Of a stretch of DNA of 64,000 nt, positions 26,454-38,203 are shown piece after piece. Source of the DNA: Oceanotoga teriensis (GTDB lineage Bacteria > Thermotogota > Thermotogae > Petrotogales > Petrotogaceae); NCBI RefSeq assembly GCF_003148465.1, contig NZ_QGGI01000004.1, forward strand, positions 27,833 through 91,832, written 5' to 3'. The notes under the pieces are model-generated. The model did no database searches. It was not told the origin of the DNA and saw only the letters and a list, made by a program, of their open reading frames with translations. Each line of letters begins with the position of its first letter. The first letter of the stretch is position 1. The position numbers and the translations under genes are program-made.

Positions 26454-27353
26454 ATGAAAAAATTTATATTATCAATTTTATTATTTGTATTTATATTTAG
26501 TTCTGGATATGCGGTAAAAATATCAGTATCTATGAATCCTTATTATCTGTTGTTAAAAGATATAGTTGCTGAAGAGGATACTGTAAATCTTATAATTCCT
26601 GTTGGAAAAAGTCCGCATACATATTCTTTAAGTCCAAATGATTTAAAAAATATATATGATTCAGATGTTGTATTTTATAATGGCCTTGGTGCTGAAGTTT
26701 TTATAGACAAACTTTTGGACAATTTAAAAAATAAAGGTATAGAAACTATTGAATTTGGGAAAAAAATACCACATTATCTTTTAATAAATTCATCCAAAGC
26801 ATCACATGATCATGATGAAGAAGATGAACATGAACACCATCATCACGGAGTTAACCCTCATGTTTGGCTTGATACTTTGATAATAAGAGATTATGTTTTA
26901 CCACAAATAGTTGAAACATTATCAGAAATTAATCCAGATAATGAAGAAATATATGAAGAAAATGCTAGAAATTTTGTAGAGAAATTTGATAAAATGGATA
27001 AAGAGTTTATTTATAAAATGAAAAATACTGAAAGTTCGATAATGGTTTTTCATAATGCTTATCCATATTTTACAAAAAGATATAACATAAAAACAGGCGG
27101 AGTCATACAAACATCACCAGGTATAGATCCATCATTATCTCAAATGAAAGATACGATAAAACAAGCAAAAGAAAATAATGTAAAAGTGATATTCATAGAG
27201 CCTCAACTAAGTGATGTTGCAGCAAAAAAAATAGCTGCCATGCTTGGAATTGATATTGGTATTTTAGATCCATTAGGAAATACTTCTTATAATAGTATAA
27301 TGGATTTATATGAATATAATTTTGATGCCATATATAAATTCTTAAATAAATAA
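26454..27353 (+). CDS. znuA: Zinc ABC transporter substrate-binding protein
   Basis: A 299-residue cluster 9 metal-binding lipoprotein-type/periplasmic protein with a signal peptide (MKKFILSILLFVFIFSSGYA). A His/Asp-rich loop, SHDHDEEDEHEHHHHG (about residues 116-131), is typical of zinc rather than manganese binders; metal ligands include HTYSLSP and GVNPHVWLD and FHNAYPYF. It delivers Zn to ZnuBC. Expression should be repressed by zinc through the palindrome just upstream. Confidence 0.93.
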   Translation: MKKFILSILLFVFIFSSGYAVKISVSMNPYYLLLKDIVAEEDTVNLIIPVGKSPHTYSLSPNDLKNIYDSDVVFYNGLGAEVFIDKLLDNLKNKGIETIEFGKKIPHYLLINSSKASHDHDEEDEHEHHHHGVNPHVWLDTLIIRDYVLPQIVETLSEINPDNEEIYEENARNFVEKFDKMDKEFIYKMKNTESSIMVFHNAYPYFTKRYNIKTGGVIQTSPGIDPSLSQMKDTIKQAKENNVKVIFIEPQLSDVAAKKIAAMLGIDIGILDPLGNTSYNSIMDLYEYNFDAIYKFLNK

Positions 27354-27384
27354 TAGGATATTTTAGTAATTTGGAATGGATTTT

Positions 27385-27413
27385 GGGGCCTTTTTTTTAA
27401 GCCCCCTTTTTCT
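27385..27413 (+). terminator. Terminator-like hairpin between znuA and the Fur-family gene
   Basis: GGGGC (27385-27389) and GCCCC (27401-27405) with a T-rich loop and CTTTTT tail. As the following genes continue the zinc system, it probably attenuates readthrough and keeps the binding protein in excess. Confidence 0.65.
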
Positions 27414-27436
27414 CATTTAAAAAAGAAGGTGATTCT

Positions 27437-27802
27437 ATGAAGCTAACAAAAGCGAGAAGAGATATTTTAGAAATATTTAAAAATTCAAATTATCCATTGA
27501 GTGCTGAACAATTATTTGAACTATTGAAAAAAGAATATGATTTATCAACGATATACAGAAATTTAAATTTTTTTGAAAAAAATAGTGCATTGAAATCTAT
27601 AGTTTTTTCTGATAAAGTAAAGTATTTTTATTCTGGAGAAGGACATTTTCATTTTATATATTGTGTAAAATGTAAAAAATTTGAAAAATTTGATTTATGT
27701 TATGAAGATAAGATTTCTCAATATATTAAAGAAAATTTAAAATTTGAGATATTAAATCATACGCTTTATTTTGAAGGAATATGTCAAGATTGTAGAAATT
27801 GA
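27437..27802 (+). CDS. zur: Fur-family regulator, probably Zur
   Basis: A 121-residue Fur-family repressor: winged helix (TKARRDILEIFKNSNYPLSAEQLFELL, DLSTIYRNLNFFE), the HFHFIYCVKCKK metal site and a second CxxC (CQDC) at the C-terminus forming the structural zinc site. Its position between znuA and znuC makes zinc the likely effector, and the palindrome upstream of znuA its operator. Fur or PerR specificity cannot be excluded from sequence alone. Confidence 0.85.
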   Translation: MKLTKARRDILEIFKNSNYPLSAEQLFELLKKEYDLSTIYRNLNFFEKNSALKSIVFSDKVKYFYSGEGHFHFIYCVKCKKFEKFDLCYEDKISQYIKENLKFEILNHTLYFEGICQDCRN

Positions 27803-27816
27803 TAGGAGAATTATAC

Positions 27817-28560
27817 ATGAAAGATATTATGATAAATGTGAATAATCTTAACTATAAAGTTGAAAACACAGAAATATTAAAAGACATTAATTTTAATATA
27901 TATAAAGGTGATTTTGTAGGGATTATAGGACCAAATGGAGCTGGTAAATCAACTCTTATAAAAATATTATTGAATGAAATAGAAGATTATGAGGGAGATA
28001 TAAAAATATCTGGAAAAATAGGTTATGTTGCCCAACATGATGAATTTGAAAGGGATTTTCCAATAAAGGCATACGAAATTGTATTGTTGGGAATGTATAA
28101 AAAAAGAGGTATTTTTAAAAGGTATAAAAAAGAAGATTATGAAAAAGTAAAAAAACTTATGAAAATACTTGAAATAGACTATTTATATGATAGAAAAGTT
28201 GGCAAATTATCTGGAGGAGAATATCAAAGACTTGCACTTGCACGTGCTTTAGCTTCCGAACCAAGTATCCTCATATTAGATGAACCTGAAGCAGGTGTGG
28301 ATAAACAAGGACAAAATTTGTTTTATTCATTATTAAAAAAATTAAATAATGAAAAAAATATAACCATAATAATGGTAAGTCATGATTTGTCTATGGTTTT
28401 TAAAGAAACAACTAAAATAATGTGCTTAAACAAAAATTTACATTGTCATAAAGATACAAAAGAAATGACAGCTGAGGAATTGAAAAAAATATATTCAGAA
28501 GATCTTGAATTACTTGTACATGTTGATGAATCAGTTAAGGTGGTAGATAGAAATGATTGA
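27817..28560 (+). CDS. znuC: Zinc ABC transporter ATP-binding protein
   Basis: A 247-residue ABC ATPase with Walker A GPNGAGKST, Q-loop VAQHD, signature LSGGEYQRLALARAL, Walker B ILILDEPEAGVD and the switch His in VSHDLSMVF. The open frame begins at a TTG overlapping the fur stop, but AGGAG at 27804-27808 points to the ATG at 27817. The VLLGMYKKRGIFKRY segment is typical of the metal-uptake class. Overlaps the permease gene by eight bases. Confidence 0.93.
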   Translation: MKDIMINVNNLNYKVENTEILKDINFNIYKGDFVGIIGPNGAGKSTLIKILLNEIEDYEGDIKISGKIGYVAQHDEFERDFPIKAYEIVLLGMYKKRGIFKRYKKEDYEKVKKLMKILEIDYLYDRKVGKLSGGEYQRLALARALASEPSILILDEPEAGVDKQGQNLFYSLLKKLNNEKNITIIMVSHDLSMVFKETTKIMCLNKNLHCHKDTKEMTAEELKKIYSEDLELLVHVDESVKVVDRND

Positions 28561-29365
28561 GATATTTCAATATGATTTTATAATCTATTCTCTTTTAACT
28601 GGTATACTTTCTGGAATAAGTTGTGCATTATTATCAAATCTTATAGTTTTGAAAAAGATGGAATTCATTGGAGATGGAGCTGCTCACGCTTCATTTGGTG
28701 GAATTGCTTTTGCAATTTTGATGGGATGGAATTTAAATATTGTTGGTATAATTACCGCTTCTATATTTGCCTCTATTATTTATTTAATAAGCAAAAAACA
28801 AAAAATACATGAAAATTCTATTATAGGAATGCTTTTATCATTATCTATGGCTTTAGGAGTAATATTTTTGTACATCAAACCTGGTTATACACCAGAAATT
28901 TCAAGTTATTTATTTGGGGATATACTCATGGTGAATAAACAAGATGTTATATTACTCAGTACAATACTTATGATAATTATTTTTTCAATCATACTTTTTA
29001 ATAAAGAAATAAAATATTTTACATTTAATCAAAGAATGGCTAAAATATATGGAGTTCCAGTCAGTATTATAAATTTTATATTTTTATTGACAGTGTCCAT
29101 AGTAGTTGTGACATCTGTTAAAATAGTTGGAATAATACTTGTAACATCATTATTGATAACGCCTGGTGTAATATCAAAAATGTGGGCTAAAACATTAAAT
29201 CAAATGTTCATTATATCCTCATTTATAGGATTTTTCAGTTCTTCATTGGGAATAATAATATCTTATTATTTAAATATACCATCTGGGCCTTCAATAGTTG
29301 TAACTCTTTTTACGATGTTTATATTTTCATATATTTTAAATTATTCAAAAAAATTATTCTCATAA
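28553..29365 (+). CDS. znuB: Zinc ABC transporter permease
   Basis: A 270-residue cluster 9 permease with about eight membrane helices. The conserved early segment (LIVLKKMEFIGDGAAHASFGGIA) and ILVTSLLITPGVISKMW are typical of ZnuB/MntB. It starts inside the end of znuC (eight-base overlap) and ends directly before a strong terminator. Confidence 0.93.
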   Translation: MIEIFQYDFIIYSLLTGILSGISCALLSNLIVLKKMEFIGDGAAHASFGGIAFAILMGWNLNIVGIITASIFASIIYLISKKQKIHENSIIGMLLSLSMALGVIFLYIKPGYTPEISSYLFGDILMVNKQDVILLSTILMIIIFSIILFNKEIKYFTFNQRMAKIYGVPVSIINFIFLLTVSIVVVTSVKIVGIILVTSLLITPGVISKMWAKTLNQMFIISSFIGFFSSSLGIIISYYLNIPSGPSIVVTLFTMFIFSYILNYSKKLFS

Positions 29366-29400
29366 AACAATCTCATACATTTGTATGAGATTGTTTTTTT
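29364..29400 (+). terminator. Terminator of the zinc operon
   Basis: A 15-bp perfect stem (29364-29378 with 29383-29397), loop ATTT, and a T-run at 29394-29400, beginning at the znuB stop. Confidence 0.9.
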
Positions 29401-29483
29401 AAGATAAGTACAATATATTCAAGAAAATTGTATTTAACAAAACTTAATAGTTTTAAATTACTTGTAATTAATTATAATCGATT

Positions 29484-29512
29484 TTGACTTAATTTTATAT
29501 CTTTGTTATTAT
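29484..29512 (+). promoter_or_regulatory. Sigma-A-type promoter of the beta-glucoside PTS operon
   Basis: TTGACT (29484-29489), 17-bp spacer, TATTAT (29507-29512). The predicted start lies a few bases before the RAT leader, the expected arrangement. Confidence 0.75.
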
Positions 29513-29527
29513 TAACATAATACTATA

Positions 29528-29602
29528 GGGCGTGTAACTGTTTGGCAGGCATAAACCTATATAAGGGAATCATAAGAGAGTTCCTTTATATAGGTTTTTT
29601 TC
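29528..29602 (+). promoter_or_regulatory. RAT/terminator leader in front of the beta-glucoside antiterminator gene
   Basis: GCGTGTAACTGTTTGGCAGG begins a RAT element (29530 on); its end overlaps a 17-bp terminator stem (AAACCTATATAAGGGAA at 29553-29569 with 29581-29597) followed by Ts. The same terminator arm recurs at 34177, in front of the other plus-strand antiterminator gene. The layout implies autoregulation. Confidence 0.85.
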
Positions 29603-29623
29603 TATTATAAGGGGGGGCTTTAA

Positions 29624-30472
29624 ATGAATCATGGATTTTTTAAAGTAATAAAAGTTGTTAATAATAATGTCATATTAGCCCTTGAAATGGCTACTAATAA
29701 AGAAGTGATGGCTATTGGTAAAGGTGTTGGCTTTGGAAAAAAAACTGGTGAAGAACATTATTATAAACCCGGAATAATAGAAAAAACTTATATTTCAAGA
29801 AACGATGAAATAGGTAATGAGTTTTATAAATTATTAAATCAAATTGATATGGAAATAATAGGCTTATCAGAAGAAATAATATTCCATGCTGAAAAAAAGC
29901 TTGGGAAATTAAATTCCCATATTCATATTGCTTTGACAGATCATATAAGTTTTGCACTTGAGAGAATAAAAGAAGGATTGATTATAGAAAATCCATTCTT
30001 ATTTGAAATAAAAACTATGTATGATGATGAATATGAGATTGCAGAAGAAGTGGCGCTTGTAATAAGAAAGAGGTTTAATATTGATATTCCTGATTCTGAA
30101 AAAGGATATATAGCTTTACACTTGAATTCCGCAAGACAATCAAAAGATATAAAAGAAACTCTAAAAGATACAAAAGTAATAAAAGGAATAATTGAAATTT
30201 TAAATGAAGAACTTAATATGAAAATACAAGAAGATAAATTAAGTTATTCAAGACTTTTAACTCATTTAAAGTATGTAATAAATATTTCTACTGAAAATAA
30301 TGAATTACAAAATCCTTTACTCTCAGATATAAAAAAAGAATTTAAAAATTCATTTAAAATAGCCAAAAAAGTAGCTGATTATTTGAAGAAGAAATTAAAT
30401 GTGGTTTTGAATGAAAATGAACTTGGATATCTTGCTTTACATTTAGAAAGAATTAAGAAATTCAAAAATTAA
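29624..30472 (+). CDS. licT: BglG/LicT-family transcription antiterminator (beta-glucoside operon)
   Basis: A 282-residue antiterminator with an RNA-binding CAT domain (MNHGFFKVIKVVNNNVILALE), PRD1 (LTDHISFALERIKEG, ALHLNSARQSK) and PRD2 (YSRLLTHLKYV, YLALHLERIKK). Phosphorylation of the PRD histidines by HPr and the cognate EII sets activity. Preceded by its own RAT and followed by RAT elements before the glucosidase and the transporter genes. Very similar to the antiterminator at 34249. ATG follows GGGGGGG. Confidence 0.94.
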   Translation: MNHGFFKVIKVVNNNVILALEMATNKEVMAIGKGVGFGKKTGEEHYYKPGIIEKTYISRNDEIGNEFYKLLNQIDMEIIGLSEEIIFHAEKKLGKLNSHIHIALTDHISFALERIKEGLIIENPFLFEIKTMYDDEYEIAEEVALVIRKRFNIDIPDSEKGYIALHLNSARQSKDIKETLKDTKVIKGIIEILNEELNMKIQEDKLSYSRLLTHLKYVINISTENNELQNPLLSDIKKEFKNSFKIAKKVADYLKKKLNVVLNENELGYLALHLERIKKFKN

Positions 30473-30473
30473 T

Positions 30474-30550
30474 ATGCGTGTAACTGAATAAAATCAGGCA
30501 TGAGCTTAACAAAACAATTTATTTTGTTTATGTTAAGCTCATTTTTATTT
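30474..30550 (+). promoter_or_regulatory. RAT/terminator leader in front of the phospho-beta-glucosidase gene
   Basis: GCGTGTAACTGAATAAAATC from about 30476 is the RAT; the terminator uses GAGCTTAAC (30502-30510) with GTTAAGCTC (30532-30540), with AAAACAA/TTGTTT inside, and a T-rich tail. The first 30 bases are identical to the leaders at 31996 and 35111. Confidence 0.88.
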
Positions 30551-30571
30551 AAATCTTAAAAGGAGGAATAA

Positions 30572-31984
<1,413 letters not shown>

Positions 31985-31993
31985 AATTTAATA

Positions 31994-33990
<1,997 letters not shown>

Positions 33991-33991
<1 letters not shown>

Positions 33992-34037
33992 AAAATAGGA
34001 ACTCAGAATAATATTTATTTTGAGTTCCTATTTTTTA
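33991..34037 (+). terminator. Terminator of the beta-glucoside operon
   Basis: AAAAATAGGAACTCA (33991-34005) pairs with TGAGTTCCTATTTTT (34021-34035), followed by Ts. Confidence 0.88.
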
Positions 34038-34109
34038 AGAATATTCGTATTAATAAAACTTATTCAATGAATTTTTGCTATAATTACATTTAATTAACAA
34101 TAACTCGCT

Positions 34110-34138
34110 TTGATTAAAAAATTCATTTATGATACTAT
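34110..34138 (+). promoter_or_regulatory. Promoter of the GlcNAc/glucose PTS operon
   Basis: TTGATT (34110-34115), 17-bp spacer, TACTAT (34133-34138), just upstream of the RAT leader. Confidence 0.65.
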
Positions 34139-34149
34139 AAATTTAAATT

Positions 34150-34228
34150 GGCGTGTAACTGAGTAATATCAGGCATAAACCTATATAAAGGAATTAATAT
34201 CGAAAAATTCCCTTATATAGGTTTTTCT
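34150..34228 (+). promoter_or_regulatory. RAT/terminator leader in front of the second plus-strand antiterminator gene
   Basis: GCGTGTAACTGAGTAATATC begins the RAT at 34151; AAACCTATATAAAGGAATT (34177-34195) pairs with 34206-34224, then Ts. Nearly the same stem as at 29553, suggesting a duplicated control cassette. Confidence 0.86.
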
Positions 34229-34248
34229 AATTGTTGGGAGGGCTTTAT

Positions 34249-35103
34249 ATGATAATGTCAGGTGAATTTGAAATACTTAAAATAATAAATAATAATGTCG
34301 TTTTAGCCCGTGAAATAAATTATAATAGAGAAATGATAGTAATAGGAAAAGGTGTCGGATTTAAAAAGAAGATTGGTAAAGTATATAAATTAGATCCTGG
34401 GGTTATAGAAAAATCATATATATCAAAAGATGATGAAATAAAATCAAATTTCTTTAAACTTATGGATCAATTAGACTCAGATGTAATAGGTGTAACTGAG
34501 GAAATAATAGCTTTAGGTGAAAAAAGACTTGGCAGATTAAATGCCCATATACATATTGCTTTGACAGATCATATAAGTTTTGCTATTGATAGGCTTAAAG
34601 AAGGATTGATTATAGAAAATCCATTTTTATTTGAAATAAAGACTATGTATCCTGAAGAATATGAAGTTGCTCAAGAAGCTGCTGATTTGATAAAAGAAAG
34701 ATTAAATATGGAAATATCACCATCAGAAAAAGGATTCATAGCCATGCATTTGAACTCTGCAAGACAAGACAAAATGATTATGGAAACCTTAAAAGATACA
34801 AGAGTAGTTAAAGATGTTATAGAACTTATAAATCAAGAATTAAGCATAAAAATACAAGAAGATGAGATGAGCTATTCAAGACTTTTAACACATTTAAAAT
34901 ATGTTATAAGCATCATAAATGATGATAAAAACCTTGAAAATCCGTTACTATCAAATATAAAGAAAGAATTTAAAAAATCTTTCAAAATAGCTGAAAAGGT
35001 AACACAATATCTTGAAAAAGAATTGAACATAAAGTTGAGTGAACATGAAATTGGGTATCTTGCTTTACATATAGAAAGAATAGATCGTTTAAAAACTGAA
35101 TAA
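34249..35103 (+). CDS. BglG/LicT-family transcription antiterminator (GlcNAc/glucose operon)
   Basis: A 284-residue paralogue of the protein at 29624, with matching CAT domain (FEILKIINNNVVLAREI), PRD1 (LTDHISFAIDRLKEG, AMHLNSARQDK) and PRD2 (YSRLLTHLKYV, YLALHIERI). The frame opens earlier at TTG codons, but GGGAGGG at 34236-34242 points to the ATG at 34249. Its own leader and that of the downstream NagE-type gene both carry RATs. The near-identical RATs raise the question of cross-talk with the beta-glucoside antiterminator. Confidence 0.93.
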   Translation: MIMSGEFEILKIINNNVVLAREINYNREMIVIGKGVGFKKKIGKVYKLDPGVIEKSYISKDDEIKSNFFKLMDQLDSDVIGVTEEIIALGEKRLGRLNAHIHIALTDHISFAIDRLKEGLIIENPFLFEIKTMYPEEYEVAQEAADLIKERLNMEISPSEKGFIAMHLNSARQDKMIMETLKDTRVVKDVIELINQELSIKIQEDEMSYSRLLTHLKYVISIINDDKNLENPLLSNIKKEFKKSFKIAEKVTQYLEKELNIKLSEHEIGYLALHIERIDRLKTE

Positions 35104-35109
35104 AAAATA

Positions 35110-35192
35110 AGCGTGTAACTGAATAAAATCAGGCATGAGCTTAAACAGGGACAATTGATATTGTCATTATGTTTTAGTTCATGCCTTTTTTA
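35110..35192 (+). promoter_or_regulatory. RAT/terminator leader in front of the NagE-type EII gene
   Basis: GCGTGTAACTGAATAAAATC at 35111 is the RAT; GGCATGAGCTTAAAC (35132 on) pairs with the arm ending GCC at 35185, with an inner GACAAT/ATTGTC stem, then TTTTTT. Here the terminator stem reaches further into the RAT than in the other copies. Confidence 0.86.
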
Positions 35193-35223
35193 TATATAAA
35201 AATATAAAGGGGGAAGTATTGCT

Positions 35224-36669
35224 ATGATGAAATATCTACAAAGACTTGGTAGATCTTTAATGTTACCAGTTGCAGTTTTACCTGCTGCTTCTATACTTAT
35301 GGGTATAGGATATTGGATTGACCCAGTAGGATGGGGTGGAAATAGCATATTGGCGGCATTTTTAATTAAAGCTGGTGGAGCTTTAATAGATAATATGGGT
35401 ATTCTTTTTGCTGTTGGTGTAGCTCTTGGAATGTCTAAAGAAAAAGACGGTTCATCTGGCTTGAGTGGACTTGTTGCTTTTATGACAATTACAACATTAT
35501 TATCAACCGCAGTTGTTTCAAATCTTTTGAAAGTTCCTATTGAAGAAGTAAATCCAGGATTTGGAAAAATAAATAATCAATTTATTGGTATATTATCAGG
35601 TTTGATAGCAGCACATTGTTATAATAAATTTTCACATGTGAAATTACCAGATTTTTTAGCTTTCTTTAGTGGTAAAAGACTTGTTCCAATAATGACAGCT
35701 GTTTATATGCTTGCTGTTTCTGGAGTATTTTTATTTGTATGGCCTGTTATATATTCTGGACTTGTAGCATTTGGTTCAGCAATAGCAAGTCTTGGAGCTT
35801 TTGGTGCTGGAATCTACGCTTTTTTCAACAGACTTTTAATACCAACAGGACTTCATCATGCATTGAATTCAGTTTTCTGGTTTGATGCCATAGGAATAAA
35901 TGATATAGGTAATTTCTGGTCAAATACTGCGGCAACATTCCCAGGAGTTACAACGGGTATGTATCAAGCAGGATTTTTCCCAATAATGATGTTTGGATTA
36001 CCTGGAGCAGCACTTGCAATGTATCATACTGCTAAAGATAATAAGAAAAAATTAGCTGCAGGACTTTTAATGGCAGGAGCATTTTCTTCTTTCTTTACAG
36101 GAGTTACAGAACCATTAGAATTCTCCTTTATGTTCTTAGCACCTGTATTATATTTTATACATGCTTTATTAACAGGTATTTCTGTTTTTATAGCTGCAAC
36201 TTTCAAATGGATAGCAGGATTTGGATTTAGTGCAGGTTTTGTAGACTATACTTTAAGTTTTAGAATACCAGCTGCAACTAATATATTAATGTTAATACCA
36301 CTTGGACTTGTAATGTTTGCACTTTATTATTTTATATTTAGATTTGTTATTCAAAAATTGGATCTCAAAACAATTGGTAGAGAAGACGATGTTGACGAAA
36401 ATGAAGGAAAAACTTATTCTAAAGATACAAATTTTGATGAAATGGCAAAAATAATACTTGAAGGACTTGGTGGAAAAGAAAATATAGAATCAATGGAATA
36501 TTGTATAACAAGACTTCGTGTTGAAGTTAAAGATAATTTAAAAATTGATGAGAAAAAAATAAAATCATCAGGAATAACAGGTATAATAAGACCTTCTAAA
36601 AAAGGAATTCATGTTGTAGTAGGTCCTCAAGTTCAATTTATGTATGATGCAATGCAAAAATATATGTGA
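35224..36669 (+). CDS. nagE: PTS EIICB, N-acetylglucosamine/glucose type
   Basis: A 481-residue EIICB. The membrane EIIC domain (residues 1-385) opens LQRLGRSLMLPVAVLPAA and has GVTEPLEFSFMF and GFSAGFVDYTLSF, the latter typical of the NagE branch. EIIB (about 400-481) has the phospho-Cys in MEYCITRLRVEV. No EIIA is attached; a separate EIIA gene lies 1 kb downstream. It should import and 6-phosphorylate GlcNAc or glucose. GlcNAc is favoured by EIIC sequence and by the GH84 system at 52-58 kb, but not proven. Confidence 0.88.
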   Translation: MMKYLQRLGRSLMLPVAVLPAASILMGIGYWIDPVGWGGNSILAAFLIKAGGALIDNMGILFAVGVALGMSKEKDGSSGLSGLVAFMTITTLLSTAVVSNLLKVPIEEVNPGFGKINNQFIGILSGLIAAHCYNKFSHVKLPDFLAFFSGKRLVPIMTAVYMLAVSGVFLFVWPVIYSGLVAFGSAIASLGAFGAGIYAFFNRLLIPTGLHHALNSVFWFDAIGINDIGNFWSNTAATFPGVTTGMYQAGFFPIMMFGLPGAALAMYHTAKDNKKKLAAGLLMAGAFSSFFTGVTEPLEFSFMFLAPVLYFIHALLTGISVFIAATFKWIAGFGFSAGFVDYTLSFRIPAATNILMLIPLGLVMFALYYFIFRFVIQKLDLKTIGREDDVDENEGKTYSKDTNFDEMAKIILEGLGGKENIESMEYCITRLRVEVKDNLKIDEKKIKSSGITGIIRPSKKGIHVVVGPQVQFMYDAMQKYM

Positions 36670-36673
36670 TTTT

Positions 36674-36697
36674 ATGGTGGCCTAAAAAGGCCACCAT
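36674..36697 (+). terminator. Intercistronic hairpin after nagE
   Basis: ATGGTGGCC / GGCCACCAT, 9-bp perfect stem with a TAAAAA loop and no T-run; probably an mRNA-stabilising or partial terminator structure within the operon. Confidence 0.6.
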
Positions 36698-36722
36698 ATT
36701 AAAATAATATGAGGTGATTTTG

Positions 36723-37634
36723 ATGATTAAAAGAATTCTTGACTTAAATGCTTCAGATATAAAAAAATTAAATAAAGAAGATATATTAAATTCTATTAAA
36801 GCAGCTGAAGGAAGAACAGTTATGAGTGAAATTATAGGTAAGTATCCACCTATATTAGGAGATGTTAGCAATGTTGAAGTAGCCTGTTCATTTGGGACGG
36901 ATATAATACTTTTAAATATGTATGATGTAGAAAATCCTGTTATAAATGGTTTGGAAATTCAAGATGATGAAAATTTTTTAAGAGAATTAAAAGATATAGT
37001 TGGTAGAATAGTAGGAATAAATCTTGAACCTGTGGATGAATCTAAGGAGCTTTTCGATGAAAAAATTAAAATTAGTGAAGGAAGATTAGCTACCGTTAAT
37101 AATGTAAAAAAAGTTTTGGACCAAGGAGCTGATTTTATAGTATTAACGGGGAATCCAAAAACTGGTGTAACTAATGAAAAAATAATAAACACAATAAACA
37201 ATATTAGAAATGAACTTGGTGAGAATGTCCTTATAATAGCAGGAAAAATGCATAGTTCTGGTAATGATGAAGAAATTATAAATCAAAAAATTGTTGAAGA
37301 ATTTATTGAAGCAGGAGCAGATATAATACTTGTTCCAGCACCAGGAACTGTTCCTGGAATTACACTTCAAAAGATAACAGATATAACTTCATATGTTCAT
37401 AAAAAAAATAAACTTATAATGACAACAATAGGAACATCACAAGAAGGTTCAGATGATTATACAATAAAACAGATAGCCATTAATTCAAAGATGGCAGGAG
37501 TAGATATACATCATATAGGAGATGCTGGAATGAGTCCGGGTATAGCAACTCCAGAAAATATAATGAATTATTCTATATCTATAAAAGGAAAAAGACATAC
37601 ATATAGAAGAATGGCAAAGTCGATAAAAAGATAG
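36723..37634 (+). CDS. PTS-associated (beta/alpha)-barrel-like protein of unknown function
   Basis: A 303-residue cytoplasmic protein. Repeated strand-plus-glycine turns (GADFIVLTGNPKTGV, GADIILVPAPGTVPGI, GVDIHHIGDAGMSPGI) suggest a (beta/alpha)8 barrel like PEP-mutase or aldolase superfamilies. Homologues are often found beside PTS genes and have been labelled haloacid dehalogenase-like, yet no HAD DxDxT motif is visible here, so that label looks wrong. Being between EIICB and EIIA, it probably processes the imported sugar phosphate. The ATG at 36723 fits GAGGTG better than the upstream GTG. Confidence 0.7.
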   Translation: MIKRILDLNASDIKKLNKEDILNSIKAAEGRTVMSEIIGKYPPILGDVSNVEVACSFGTDIILLNMYDVENPVINGLEIQDDENFLRELKDIVGRIVGINLEPVDESKELFDEKIKISEGRLATVNNVKKVLDQGADFIVLTGNPKTGVTNEKIINTINNIRNELGENVLIIAGKMHSSGNDEEIINQKIVEEFIEAGADIILVPAPGTVPGITLQKITDITSYVHKKNKLIMTTIGTSQEGSDDYTIKQIAINSKMAGVDIHHIGDAGMSPGIATPENIMNYSISIKGKRHTYRRMAKSIKR

Positions 37635-37645
37635 GAGGACTAAGT

Positions 37646-38128
37646 ATGTTTGGCATATTTAAAAAAAGTGATAAAGTAGAATTGTATTCTCCAATATCTG
37701 GAAAATCAATCCCGATAGAACAAACTCCAGATCAAGTATTTTCTGAAAAAATAGCTGGAGATGGAATAGCTATCAACCCTGAAGAAGGATTAGTTGTTTC
37801 TCCTTGTAAAGGTGAAATACTGCAGATATTTAAAACAAATCATGCTATTGCCATAAAAGAAGAAAATGGGCTTGAAATATTAGTTCATCTTGGAGTTGAT
37901 ACTGTAAACTTGGAAGGTAAAGGGTTTGAAAGGATAGCCGAAGTAGGACAAAAAGTTAAAGTTGGAGATCCTTTGATAAAAATGGATTTAGAATTTTTAA
38001 AAGAAAATGCCAAATCTATCATATGTCCAATAATTATAACTAATATGGATAAAGTTGGAAATATTGAAAGAAATTATGGAAATTTAAAAAGAGGTCAAAG
38101 AATAACAAAAATAACTTTAAAGAAGTGA
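37646..38128 (+). CDS. crr: PTS glucose-family EIIA (Crr-like)
   Basis: A 160-residue stand-alone EIIA with the histidine pair His66 (TNHAIAI) and His81 (LVHLGVDTVNL), the latter phosphorylated by HPr. It supplies the EIIA missing from the EIICB at 35224 and could also serve the EIIC-less EIIBA system. Follows the barrel-protein gene by 11 bases after AGGAGG. Confidence 0.93.
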   Translation: MFGIFKKSDKVELYSPISGKSIPIEQTPDQVFSEKIAGDGIAINPEEGLVVSPCKGEILQIFKTNHAIAIKEENGLEILVHLGVDTVNLEGKGFERIAEVGQKVKVGDPLIKMDLEFLKENAKSIICPIIITNMDKVGNIERNYGNLKRGQRITKITLKK

Positions 38129-38141
38129 TAGTTTTATAATT

Positions 38142-38174
38142 AAAAATTCATTGGTATAACCAATGAATTTTTTT
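38142..38174 (+). terminator. Terminator of the NagE-type PTS operon
   Basis: AAAAATTCATTGG (38142-38154) with CCAATGAATTTTT (38160-38172) and trailing Ts. Confidence 0.88.
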
Positions 38175-38203
38175 ATATGTTATAATCATTTAGGGTGATA
38201 TAT

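Noticed and set aside
29528..29602. A metabolite riboswitch upstream of the antiterminator gene
   Set aside because: The conserved GTGTAACTG...GGCA core overlapping a terminator, repeated before each PTS gene, fits a protein-bound RAT element rather than a small-molecule aptamer.
36714..37634. Haloacid dehalogenase-like hydrolase label for the PTS-associated protein
   Set aside because: No HAD nucleophile motif (DxDxT/V) is present; the pattern is barrel-like.
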